Below, one piece after another: positions 6,416 through 13,771 of a stretch of DNA of 21,143 nt. The first letter of the stretch is position 1. The number at the start of each line of letters is the position of its first letter. The translations under genes were made by a program, and so were the position numbers. Origin of the DNA: Scatosoma sp045660265 (GTDB taxonomy: Bacteria > Bacillota > Clostridia > Christensenellales > Borkfalkiaceae); assembly GCA_045660265.1 (NCBI GenBank), contig JAZRDM010000047.1, forward strand, positions 1 through 21,143, written 5' to 3'. A model generated the notes under the pieces. It saw only the letters and a list, made by a program, of their open reading frames with translations. It searched no databases and had not been told where the DNA came from.

Positions 6416-6442
6416 AACGCTCGTTCATTGAACAGCTTATTT

Positions 6443-6471
6443 ATTATACTGAATTAAAAATAAAAAAGCAA
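6443..6471 (-). promoter_or_regulatory. Promoter of tRNA-Thr (TTGCTT-17-TATAAT)
   Basis: On the minus strand TTGCTT (6471-6466) and TATAAT (6448-6443) are 17 nt apart. The -10 box ends 27 nt before the mature tRNA 5' end, leaving a short 5' leader for RNase P to remove. Confidence 0.75.
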
Positions 6472-6497
6472 GCGTTTTAATGGTGTTTTTAAAAAAA

Positions 6498-7649
6498 TTA
6501 TATGGTACAAAATATATTTTTTTCGTTTTTTCTCGAATTATTCAACAGTTGGTAAACGCTTTCCGCAAAATCATCCTTTTCCAAGCATTCTTTCGCCGTT
6601 CCACTCAACGCGTTTTCGTCGTGCGCACGCAAAATAAGCGGGGTGGTAGGGGTAGAAAGCGCACTTAACACTTCTTTTTTATCCGCGCGGACCGCCAAAA
6701 CACGTAAATATAAATTCGTGGCAAGACAATCGCGGATGAAGCTTTCTTCAATATCCAAAAGGTTTTGTAAAGCAATTCGACGTATTCGTGAAGACGTATA
6801 GCGCGCAGAAGTTAATTCTTCGACGAAGGAGTTGGGGGAAAGGGCAGCCTTTTTGAATGCGTTTTCTAACCCTTCACTGCAATCGCATACTTGCGCAATC
6901 TTATTTGCGGGTTTTGCTAATACGGCGTATTTTTCCAAACTTTCCAACAAGTTGTTTGTTTGTGTCGGTAAATCCTTGAAAACAAACGAAGGGACGTATT
7001 TATCCGTCAAAACGTTTTGCGTTAGTGCTTGCCGTATTGCAGTAGCGGAAGCAAACTGGTTGTTTAAATCCGTGGAATTATAATCATTTCCCAAACGGGG
7101 GATAGGTAAAATGGAAATATTTGCGTTGTTTTTTAAAATTGCACGTGTATATTCTAATCCCAAAATATTATTCGGTGAAGACATTAAATCGGCGGGAAGG
7201 AGGCCTTTCCAGGCTTCGGCGCGTGCTTTCGCGTAGCTGACACCCTCGTGAACAAATTTTTTAATCCATGCAGAAACGTTAGCTGGCTCGTCGTTCAATA
7301 ACCGTGCGGCACGCATAAAAGCGGACGCGTCTGCGCTTTCCGCGCCAAAGCAAAGGGTGGTAATAGAAGGAATAGTGGAAAGTAATTGTACCGCGCCTTT
7401 TGCAAAGATTTCCGCGTTTGAAGTAGCGTAGACGGTAGGCAATTCAATAACCACGTCGGCACCAGCTAAAACGGCGTGTTTTGCGCGTGTATACTTGTCT
7501 AAAATAGCGGCTTCACCACGTTGAACAAAATTTCCACTCATCACGCATAAAACGTAATCCGCGCCCGAAAGGCGTTTGGCTTCGCGGAGGTGGTATAAAT
7601 GCCCGTTATGAAAGGGGTTGTATTCGCAAATAATTGCACAAATTTTCAT
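6498..7649 (-). CDS. tmcAL: tRNA(Met) cytidine acetate ligase (TmcAL, YlbM family)
   Basis: The 383-residue protein is a HIGH-type nucleotidyltransferase that activates acetate with ATP and transfers it to the wobble cytidine 34 of elongator tRNA-Met, giving N4-acetylcytidine. The N-terminal EYNPFHNGH (9-17) is the nucleotide-binding HxGH motif, and VMSGNFVQRGEAA (36-48) is a family hallmark. Length is close to family members (about 390-415). It is divergent from pta-ackA and near DUF177-rpmF; B. subtilis has ylbM-ylbN-rpmF, so the neighbourhood is partly conserved. The ribosome binding site is weak (GGAAAAG). No terminator is evident between its stop and the tRNA promoter, so some readthrough into tRNA-Thr is possible. 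Confidence 0.93.
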   Translation of the reverse strand: MKICAIICEYNPFHNGHLYHLREAKRLSGADYVLCVMSGNFVQRGEAAILDKYTRAKHAVLAGADVVIELPTVYATSNAEIFAKGAVQLLSTIPSITTLCFGAESADASAFMRAARLLNDEPANVSAWIKKFVHEGVSYAKARAEAWKGLLPADLMSSPNNILGLEYTRAILKNNANISILPIPRLGNDYNSTDLNNQFASATAIRQALTQNVLTDKYVPSFVFKDLPTQTNNLLESLEKYAVLAKPANKIAQVCDCSEGLENAFKKAALSPNSFVEELTSARYTSSRIRRIALQNLLDIEESFIRDCLATNLYLRVLAVRADKKEVLSALSTPTTPLILRAHDENALSGTAKECLEKDDFAESVYQLLNNSRKNEKNIFCTI

Positions 7650-7668
7650 TTTTACTTTTCCATTTCCC

Positions 7669-7697
7669 TTTACTTTGCATAATTTGTGTGCTATAAT
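7669..7697 (+). promoter_or_regulatory. Promoter of pta-ackA (extended -10, TGCTATAAT)
   Basis: TATAAT (7692-7697) is preceded by TGC, giving an extended -10 element. A moderate -35-like TTTACT (7669-7674) is 17 nt upstream. The leader of about 70 nt ends in a strong AAGGAG ribosome binding site 8 nt before the pta ATG. Confidence 0.65.
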
Positions 7698-7727
7698 TTA
7701 TATGTATGCGCACGTTTTGCAAATACT

Positions 7728-7756
7728 ATTATACACGAAAAGAAAAAATAAATAAA
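7728..7756 (-). promoter_or_regulatory. Possible promoter of tmcAL
   Basis: On the minus strand a perfect TATAAT (7733-7728) has a weak -35-like TTTATT (7756-7751) 17 nt upstream. It lies inside the pta leader, so the two divergent transcripts would overlap. It is the best -10 in the gap for tmcAL. Confidence 0.4.
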
Positions 7757-7776
7757 GCGTTTCAAGGAGATATATT

Positions 7777-8775
7777 ATGAGAAATATTCTTGATGAAATC
7801 AAACAAAAAGCAAAATCCTTACAAAAAACGATTGTTCTTTGCGAAGGTGAAGATAAGCGCGTCGTACAAGCGGCTGCCGATGCAACGCGTGAAGGAGTGG
7901 CTAAAATCGTCCTTCTTGGCGACGAGGCGCAAATCAAAGTGGATAACCCTAACGTGGATTTGACGGGCGTTACTATTGTAAATCCGCTTACTTCCGATAA
8001 GCTTCCTGCATATAACGCAAAGCTTTGTGAACTTCGTGCTTCCAAAGGTATGACGCCTGAACAAGCAGCGAAACTTTTGTCCGACGGCACCTATTTTGGC
8101 GCAATGATGTTACAAATGGGCGACGTAGACGGTTTGGTTTCCGGGGCTTGCCATTCTACGGCAAATACGCTCCGTCCTGGTTTACAAATTATTAAAACGG
8201 CGAAGGGCGTTTCTTCGGTTTCCAGCTTCAACTTAATGATTTGTCCTCCCCAAGGTAATCAATATTGTCCCGACGGCTTGGTAATCTTTGCGGATTGCGG
8301 TTTAAATCCTACCTACACAAGCGAAGGCTTGGCGGATTGCGCAATTGCAACGGCAAATTCTGCAAAAGCGATTGCGGGTATCGATCCGAAAGTGGCAATG
8401 CTTTCCTTCTCTACGATGGGTAGCGCCAAGCACGATAACGTTACTATGGTTGCGGAAGCCGTGAAAATTGCAAAAGAAAAAGCGCCTGAATTAAAGCTTG
8501 ATGGCGAACTTCAATTTGACGCGGCTATCGTGCCTTCCGTAGCGCAATTAAAAGCGCCTAATTCCGACGTTGCTGGCCATGCAAACGTATTTATCTTCCC
8601 CGATTTACAAGCAGGGAATATCGGTTATAAAATCGCAGAACGCCTCGGCGGCTTTATGGCGGTTGGTCCCATTTGTCAAGGCTTTGCTAAACCCATCAAC
8701 GACCTTTCAAGAGGTTGTAAAGCGGAAGATATCGTTGCTGCTGTTGCAATTACGGCATTGCAAACGCAACTTTAA
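7777..8775 (+). CDS. pta: Phosphate acetyltransferase
   Basis: The 332-residue cytoplasmic enzyme interconverts acetyl-CoA plus phosphate and acetyl-phosphate plus CoA. It has the short single-domain length typical of Bacillota Pta (about 325-335), without the N-terminal regulatory domains of the E. coli form. Recognisable segments include VLCEGEDKRVVQAA near 20-33, DGLVSGACHSTANTLRPGLQ in the middle, and FSTMGSAKH (211-219), the phosphate-binding Ser/Thr loop region. The family usually has FSTKGSAKH, so Met replaces Lys at 214. AckA starts 11 nt after its stop, forming the standard acetate-producing, ATP-yielding pair of fermenters. Confidence 0.96.
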   Translation: MRNILDEIKQKAKSLQKTIVLCEGEDKRVVQAAADATREGVAKIVLLGDEAQIKVDNPNVDLTGVTIVNPLTSDKLPAYNAKLCELRASKGMTPEQAAKLLSDGTYFGAMMLQMGDVDGLVSGACHSTANTLRPGLQIIKTAKGVSSVSSFNLMICPPQGNQYCPDGLVIFADCGLNPTYTSEGLADCAIATANSAKAIAGIDPKVAMLSFSTMGSAKHDNVTMVAEAVKIAKEKAPELKLDGELQFDAAIVPSVAQLKAPNSDVAGHANVFIFPDLQAGNIGYKIAERLGGFMAVGPICQGFAKPINDLSRGCKAEDIVAAVAITALQTQL

Positions 8776-8786
8776 GTAGGTGCATA

Positions 8787-9980
8787 ATGAAAGTTTTAGT
8801 GATCAATTCAGGGAGTTCTTCGTTAAAATATCAACTCATTGATATGCAAACGGAAGAAGTAATTGCAAAAGGTACGTGCGAACGTATCGGCATTGAAGGC
8901 TCTAAACTCACCCACAAAGCAAACGGCGCAGAAAGTGTAATTTGCCAACCTATGCCCGATCATACGGTTGCCGTTTCCCTTGTATTAAATGCATTAACGG
9001 ATAAAGAAACTGGCGTTATTTCGTCGATGTCCGACATTGATGCGGTAGGGCACCGTGCGGTAGCTTCTGGGGAAGTTTTTACAAAACCCGTACTTGTTAC
9101 CGACGACAGCATTGCAAAATTTGAGGCGTTAAGCGATCTTGCGCCTTTACATAATCCTGCGGCTCTTATCGGCGTGAAAGCGTGCAAGGCGGCTATGCCC
9201 AACACGCCTATGGCACTTGTATTTGATACGAGCTTCCATTTCACGATGCCTGATTATGCGTATATGTATGCAATCGATTATGATACGTATGCAAAATATT
9301 CTATTCGCCGTTACGGCTTCCACGGCACAAGCCACAAATTCGTTTCGCAGGAAGCGGCGAAATATCTTGGTAAAAATATCGAAGACTTAAAAATCGTAAC
9401 TTGTCACCTTGGCAACGGCTCGTCAATCACGGCGGTAAAGGGCGGTAAAAGTATTGATACGACTATGGGCTTTACGCCGCTTGCGGGTGTGCCTATGGGT
9501 ACGCGTAGCGGTGATATCGATTGCGCTGCGGCGGAATATATCGCTAAAAAAGAGAATATGTCCTTATCCGAGGTAATGACCTATCTCAATAAAAAGTGTG
9601 GTGTAGCGGGTATTTCCGGTGTTTCCAGTGACTTCCGCGACCTTACGGCGGCAACAGATAACGGCAATAAACGCGCAAAGCTTGCTTTGGATATGTTCTC
9701 GTATTCTTGCAAAAAATACGTAGGTGCATATGCGGCAGCAATGAACGGTGTGGACTGTATCGTTTTCACGGCAGGCGTTGGCGAAAATACGCCTTGCGTG
9801 CGAGAAGCAATTTGTGAAGATATGCAATATCTTGGCTTGGAAATCGACAAAGAAAAGAATTTGCAAAAGAATAATGGCGCAATCCGCGACGTAACAGGCG
9901 CAAATTCCAAAGTAAAGGTTCTTATTATCCCTACCAACGAAGAGCTTGTAATTGCACGAGAAACGGTAGAATTATTATAA
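8787..9980 (+). CDS. ackA: Acetate kinase
   Basis: The 397-residue enzyme converts acetyl-phosphate plus ADP to acetate plus ATP. The N-terminal VINSGSSSLKY (5-15) with N7, GHRAVASGE (88-96) with R90, VFDTSFH (145-151) with D147, GFHGTSHKF, HLGNGSS, GTRSGD and AGVGENTP are all present, covering substrate and nucleotide sites of the acetokinase family; length is standard. It follows pta by 11 nt with an AGGTG ribosome binding site, so both are made from one message. The acetate formed is also the substrate of the divergent tmcAL product. Confidence 0.97.
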   Translation: MKVLVINSGSSSLKYQLIDMQTEEVIAKGTCERIGIEGSKLTHKANGAESVICQPMPDHTVAVSLVLNALTDKETGVISSMSDIDAVGHRAVASGEVFTKPVLVTDDSIAKFEALSDLAPLHNPAALIGVKACKAAMPNTPMALVFDTSFHFTMPDYAYMYAIDYDTYAKYSIRRYGFHGTSHKFVSQEAAKYLGKNIEDLKIVTCHLGNGSSITAVKGGKSIDTTMGFTPLAGVPMGTRSGDIDCAAAEYIAKKENMSLSEVMTYLNKKCGVAGISGVSSDFRDLTAATDNGNKRAKLALDMFSYSCKKYVGAYAAAMNGVDCIVFTAGVGENTPCVREAICEDMQYLGLEIDKEKNLQKNNGAIRDVTGANSKVKVLIIPTNEELVIARETVELL

Positions 9981-10008
9981 ATTTTCGCAAAAAATCTATG
10001 AAAAAAAG

Positions 10009-10037
10009 TTGACAAAGTATTTTTAATATATTATACT
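10009..10037 (+). promoter_or_regulatory. Promoter of DUF177-rpmF (TTGACA-17-TATACT)
   Basis: A consensus TTGACA (10009-10014) and TATACT (10032-10037) are 17 nt apart, shortly after ackA. Transcription should begin near 10044, leaving about 10 nt before the DUF177 ATG. Confidence 0.85.
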
Positions 10038-10053
10038 TGTTAACGTCGGTTTT

Positions 10054-10473
10054 ATGATGTATATTGATATAAGAAAAATCAACGCACAAAAGAAGTACGT
10101 GGGAAGTATGGAATTTGAATATTCCGCCCCCGAAACTTTAATACAAATTCCGTCGGTTCATTTCAACGGACCTATTAAGGTTGTGTTTGAATACGAACTT
10201 TTCGAGGACGATTCCATCGAAATACGCGGTACGGTAACCTATGGCTTGCAAGGGGCTTGTACAAGATGCTTAAAGCCTATTCTTGTAAATATCGTAGGGG
10301 ACTTGGACGCATACTTCGAGCCGAGAGAAGATTACGAAGACTACGGATACACCAACGGCAAAGTGGATTTAACGCAAGCTGTTGAGGATTCGATTATGGC
10401 AAGTATGCCATACGTAATCCTTTGTGAAGAAGAATGCGAAAATATTTCTTACAATGGTGAAACCGATTCCTAA
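10054..10473 (+). CDS. DUF177/YceD-family protein (YlbN-like)
   Basis: The 139-residue protein belongs to DUF177 (YceD/YlbN), which nearly always precedes rpmF and has been linked to 23S rRNA or large-subunit maturation; the biochemical function is not settled. The N-terminus (MYIDIRKI) and the central ACTRCLKP (about 69-76) match the family. The C-terminus ends LCEEECEN plus a short tail, without the GLCPxCG knuckle many homologues carry, so it is about 25-30 residues shorter. No ribosome binding site precedes the ATG and the leader is only about 10 nt; the second Met codon (10057) is an equally possible start. It is 31 nt from rpmF. Confidence 0.85.
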   Translation: MMYIDIRKINAQKKYVGSMEFEYSAPETLIQIPSVHFNGPIKVVFEYELFEDDSIEIRGTVTYGLQGACTRCLKPILVNIVGDLDAYFEPREDYEDYGYTNGKVDLTQAVEDSIMASMPYVILCEEECENISYNGETDS

Positions 10474-10504
10474 AAATCGATAGAATAAAATATGAGGTGT
10501 TAAA

Positions 10505-10696
10505 ATGGCAGTACCCAAGAATAAACAATCTAAGAGCAGAACGAACAAGAGATTTGCAAACTACAAGGCAACGGCAGCAACGCTTGTTGAATGCCCTCAT
10601 TGCCACGAATATGCAGAAGCGCACAGAGTATGCAAGAACTGCGGCTACTACAACGGTGTTGAAGTAGTTGCTCCTAAAGCAGAAAAGAACGACTAA
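10505..10696 (+). CDS. rpmF: 50S ribosomal protein L32 (zinc-ribbon form)
   Basis: This 63-residue basic protein is a structural part of the large ribosomal subunit. The start MAVPKNKQSKSRTNKR is diagnostic of L32. Two CxxC pairs (C30/C33 and C43/C46) form the zinc ribbon, so this is the zinc-binding type rather than the Cys-less paralogue. GAGGTG sits 7 nt before the ATG. It shares the DUF177 promoter and is followed by a terminator; the plsX/fab genes that often follow rpmF in Bacillota are absent here. Confidence 0.97.
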   Translation: MAVPKNKQSKSRTNKRFANYKATAATLVECPHCHEYAEAHRVCKNCGYYNGVEVVAPKAEKND

Positions 10697-10719
10697 TCCG
10701 TTTCGTCGATGAAAACATC

Positions 10720-10750
10720 AGGCGGGCAGCTTTTAGCGCCCGTCTTTTTG
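10720..10750 (+). terminator. Intrinsic terminator after rpmF
   Basis: An 8-bp GC-rich stem with one G-T pair (10720-10727 with 10738-10745) and a 10-nt loop is followed by a T-run ending at 10749. It lies 24 nt after the rpmF stop and separates the ribosomal operon from the copper ATPase gene. Confidence 0.82.
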
Positions 10751-10788
10751 CGTTATAGTAAAAAACGTTAAAGAGCGTAAACAAGTTC

Positions 10789-10818
10789 TTGACAATAAGT
10801 AGGCTTGTATGATAAACT
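10789..10818 (+). promoter_or_regulatory. Probable promoter of the copper ATPase gene
   Basis: A consensus TTGACA (10789-10794) is followed after 18 nt by TAAACT (10813-10818), a moderate -10. CAAG/CTTG motifs recur around it (10782-10791 and 10804-10807) and could be part of a metal-regulator operator, but no known copper-regulator box is recognised. Confidence 0.5.
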
Positions 10819-10840
10819 GTATGCAATAGGAGTATTGAAT

Positions 10841-13273
10841 ATGAAAGAGAAGTTTTCCGTCACGGGAATGAGCTGTGCCGCCTGCTCTGCGGGCATTGAG
10901 CGCACAATCCATCGTTTAGACGGTGTAAAAAAAGCGGAAGTGTCCTTAATGGGTGAGAGTATGCTTGTCGAATACGACGAAACAATTCTTTCCAGTAAAG
11001 AGATTATCCAAGCGGTGATAGGACTTGGATATGGGGCGGAAATCTACAACGAACGCAAGTTATTAGAAAAAAATCCGCAACCAAATCTTTTAAAGAAACG
11101 CTTTTTTCTTTCCTTGATTTTTTTAATTCCTTTGCTCTATTTTTCTATGGGCAGTATGCTTCCATTTTTACCTCAACCCCATATAATTGTGTCTATTTCT
11201 ATACAAATGGGGCTTGCGCTTGCCGTAATTGTTATCAATTTCAAGTTTTTTACAAGCGGTGCAAAAGCTTTGTTTAAACGTGTACCTAATATGGATACGT
11301 TGGTTTCGTTGGGGGCTGGTACGGCGTATATTTACAGCTTCGTTTACTCCATTTTAATTTATTGTAATAAGGCGAGTTACGATATCCACCTTTTTTATGA
11401 GTCGGCGGCAATGGTGTTGGCTTTGGTAACTTTGGGGAAATGGCTTGAAGAAAAGTCTAAACGCAAAACCGGGCAAGAAATTGAAAAATTGATTAAGCTG
11501 ATGCCTAACGTTGTTACGATAGAACGCGATGGCGAGCAAATTAAAACGGAATATTCCAGTCTTGCCGTTGGCGACGTTATTATTGTAAAACAAGGGGAAT
11601 ATGTTCCAGTAGACGGTGAAATTATCGAAGGTACGGCATTCATTGACCGTGCGGCAATTACAGGCGAAAGTATGCCCGTGGAAGTCGGCGTCAAGGATAA
11701 AGTAACGGGCGCGGATATTGTAAAAAGCGGTTTTATCAAAATAAAAGCGGAAAAAGTCGGAAGCGAAACAACGCTTTCGCAAATTGTAAAAATGGTAAAA
11801 GAAGCGGGCGCAAGCAAAGCGCCTTTGCAAAAGCTTGCCGATAAAATTTCCGCCTTTTTTGTGCCTGCGGTTACAATGATAGCCGTAATTGTCTTTTTGA
11901 TTTGGTTTTCCATCACGGGCGAACTTTCTATGGCGGCAAATTACGGTATTTGCGTTTTAGTTATTTCCTGCCCTTGTTCATTAGGGTTAGCAACACCCGT
12001 AGCTGTTATGGCGGCAACGGGAAGAGGAATGGCGCTTGGTATTTTATTCAAGGACGCAGAAGCGTTGCAAAAAGCCAAAGATGTGAATTGCATATTGCTA
12101 GATAAGACGGCAACGTTAACGGTTGGAAAGCCCAAGGTTACGGACGTAGAAATCTTTGCGGAAAACGCTACGGAAATATATGCGTTGGCGTTTGCCATTG
12201 AAAGCCATTCAAACCACCCGATTGCTGCGTGTATTCAAGCATACACCTCGCAATTTGTAAATGGAAATACGCTGGAAATTACCGATTATCATTATGAGAT
12301 GGGCAAAGGCGCAACGGGGGGACTGGGCGGCAAAACCTATTATGTAGGAAATCGCCGCTTGCTTGGAAAAATCCAAGAAAAAAAGAGTTATCAATTAGAA
12401 AAGAAATATTCCGAGGCAGGAAAAACGGCTGTTTTTCTTGCAGACGAAAAGGATATATTCGCAGTCTTTGCCATTGCTGATACGCTAAAAGAAGAAAGTA
12501 AAGAGGCGGTAGAAAACTTACTTGCGCGGAATATTCGTGTTGCAATGTTGACGGGTGATAACGAAAACGTAGCGCAGGCTATCGCAAAAGAGGTTGGAAT
12601 TAAAGAATATTTCGCCGAAGCTTTGCCCGAAGATAAAACGCAAACGGTACAACGTATTCACACGGTTGGCGGCTGTGTAGCAATGGTCGGTGACGGCATC
12701 AACGACAGCCCTGCATTGAAAGAAGCGTATTTAGGTATTGCTATGGGCAATGGTACTGACGTTGCAATGGACAGTGCAGACGTTATTTTATCCCGTGGGG
12801 ATTTACGTTTGGTTTGCACAATGATGGATTTAAGTAAAAAAACAGTACAGAACATTCGTCAAAATTTGTTTTGGGCGTTTTTCTATAATTGCATAGCCAT
12901 TCCGGTTGCTGCTGGTGCGTTTGCTTTTGCAAACGTAATGCTTGCCCCGTGGATGGGCGCATTAAGTATGTGTTTAAGCTCGTTGTTCGTTGTAACAAAC
13001 GCTTTGAGATTAACTCGCTTTGGGAAAAATCAAAGCGAAGAAAACAAAAAGGAAACAATGGATATGAAAAAGACTTTAAAAATTGAAGGAATGATGTGTC
13101 AACACTGTGTTGCGCACGTTACAAAAGCATTGACGGGGATTGAAGGCGTAACCTCCGTCGACGTAAACCTGAAAAAGAAGACGGCTGTTGTGGAAACGGA
13201 AGGCGACGTAAGCGAGGACGTATTGACATCCGCAGTAACCGAAGCTGGCTACGAAGTGAAGAAAATCTCTTAA
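10841..13273 (+). CDS. copA: Cu(I)-type P1B ATPase with N- and C-terminal HMA domains
   Basis: The 810-residue membrane pump would export Cu(I) (or Ag(I)) using ATP. In order: an HMA domain with CAAC (C12/C15), paired transmembrane helices, A-domain TGES (274-277), the CPC metal site in the membrane (377-379), the phosphorylation loop at D421, HP motif (459-460), TGDN (571-574), GDGINDSPAL (617-626), the late-helix YN and MxxxS features typical of Cu(I) pumps, and a second HMA domain with CQHC (C753/C756). The phosphorylation motif reads DKTATLT instead of DKTGTLT: codon 424 is GCA. The chosen ATG has AGGAG 8 nt upstream; an upstream in-frame TTG at 10805 lacks this. The C-terminal HMA resembles a fused CopZ and has an internal start-like site. 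Confidence 0.92.
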   Translation: MKEKFSVTGMSCAACSAGIERTIHRLDGVKKAEVSLMGESMLVEYDETILSSKEIIQAVIGLGYGAEIYNERKLLEKNPQPNLLKKRFFLSLIFLIPLLYFSMGSMLPFLPQPHIIVSISIQMGLALAVIVINFKFFTSGAKALFKRVPNMDTLVSLGAGTAYIYSFVYSILIYCNKASYDIHLFYESAAMVLALVTLGKWLEEKSKRKTGQEIEKLIKLMPNVVTIERDGEQIKTEYSSLAVGDVIIVKQGEYVPVDGEIIEGTAFIDRAAITGESMPVEVGVKDKVTGADIVKSGFIKIKAEKVGSETTLSQIVKMVKEAGASKAPLQKLADKISAFFVPAVTMIAVIVFLIWFSITGELSMAANYGICVLVISCPCSLGLATPVAVMAATGRGMALGILFKDAEALQKAKDVNCILLDKTATLTVGKPKVTDVEIFAENATEIYALAFAIESHSNHPIAACIQAYTSQFVNGNTLEITDYHYEMGKGATGGLGGKTYYVGNRRLLGKIQEKKSYQLEKKYSEAGKTAVFLADEKDIFAVFAIADTLKEESKEAVENLLARNIRVAMLTGDNENVAQAIAKEVGIKEYFAEALPEDKTQTVQRIHTVGGCVAMVGDGINDSPALKEAYLGIAMGNGTDVAMDSADVILSRGDLRLVCTMMDLSKKTVQNIRQNLFWAFFYNCIAIPVAAGAFAFANVMLAPWMGALSMCLSSLFVVTNALRLTRFGKNQSEENKKETMDMKKTLKIEGMMCQHCVAHVTKALTGIEGVTSVDVNLKKKTAVVETEGDVSEDVLTSAVTEAGYEVKKIS

Positions 13274-13332
13274 AAAAGGGACAAAATTACACAATTAAGG
13301 ATAAAATATAACGAAATAAGACAATACGTATG

Positions 13333-13341
13333 TGCTATCAT
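13333..13341 (+). promoter_or_regulatory. Possible extended -10 promoter of the ArsR-type gene
   Basis: TGCTATCAT (13333-13341) fits an extended -10 with no good -35. An imperfect 6-10-6 dyad, AATACG (13323-13328) and CATATT (13339-13344), overlaps it and could be an autoregulatory operator. The leader would carry the AGGAGGG ribosome binding site. Confidence 0.4.
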
Positions 13342-13373
13342 ATTCCCAAGCAAACATATTAGGAGGGATAAAT

Positions 13374-13712
13374 ATGTCACAAATGTTATTGTTAGATAAA
13401 CGCACGCAAAGTCTTATCGAGGATTACGTACCGCAAGGGGAAATACTCGAAGGCGTTGTGTGCTTTTTTTCCGTTTTTGCCGATTACACACGTGTGCGCA
13501 TACTTTCGGCTTTGGCGATTAGTGAATTGTGCGTAACGGACTTGTCAAGAATTTTAGATATCAATCAAACTACGGTTTCCCATCAACTCCGTTTTTTAAA
13601 GAGCGCAGGCATCGTTCGTTGCTGTCGGCAGGGTAAAATTGTCTTTTATAGCTTGACTAACGATACCGTGAACGACGTAATCTTGAAAGGAATAGAGTTT
13701 TTAGGCTGTTAA
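13374..13712 (+). CDS. ArsR/SmtB-family metal-responsive repressor
   Basis: The 112-residue winged-helix protein has the ArsR core: FADYTRVRILSAL (35-47), ELCVTDLSRIL (51-61) and the recognition helix INQTTVSHQLRFLKSAGI (63-80). The alpha-3 metal motif usually reads ELCVCD; here only C53 is kept. Further Cys are C30, C83, C84 and C112, while the C-terminal Asp/His cluster of zinc sensors such as CzrA is missing. This pattern suggests a thiophilic metal such as Cu(I), Ag(I) or Cd(II), fitting the upstream copper ATPase. The start was chosen for the AGGAGGG 8 nt upstream; an open frame extends 14 codons further but covers its promoter region. It is separated from copA by 100 nt with its own probable promoter. 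Confidence 0.88.
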   Translation: MSQMLLLDKRTQSLIEDYVPQGEILEGVVCFFSVFADYTRVRILSALAISELCVTDLSRILDINQTTVSHQLRFLKSAGIVRCCRQGKIVFYSLTNDTVNDVILKGIEFLGC

Positions 13713-13735
13713 ACGGATTATTTTCCTTTAATCTC

Positions 13736-13764
13736 TTGCATATTTTTGCATTTTGGTATATAAT
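13736..13764 (+). promoter_or_regulatory. Promoter of the uvrC operon (TTGCAT-17-TATAAT)
   Basis: TTGCAT (13736-13741) and a perfect TATAAT (13759-13764) are 17 nt apart. Only 7 nt separate the -10 box from the uvrC ATG, so transcription should begin at or next to the start codon, and the AAGGAA in that gap would not be in the mRNA. Confidence 0.7.
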
Positions 13765-13771
13765 AAGGAAT

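Noticed and set aside
10805..10840. TTG start giving a longer copper ATPase
   Set aside because: It lies within the promoter region and lacks a ribosome binding site; the ATG at 10841 has AGGAG at good spacing and begins right at the HMA domain.
13332..13373. Upstream start for the ArsR-type gene
   Set aside because: It would overlap the extended -10 element; the ATG at 13374 has AGGAGGG upstream.
13736..13771. Upstream start for uvrC
   Set aside because: These codons are the -35 to -10 region of a near-consensus promoter, and UvrC family proteins begin at the MGALKEKL position.
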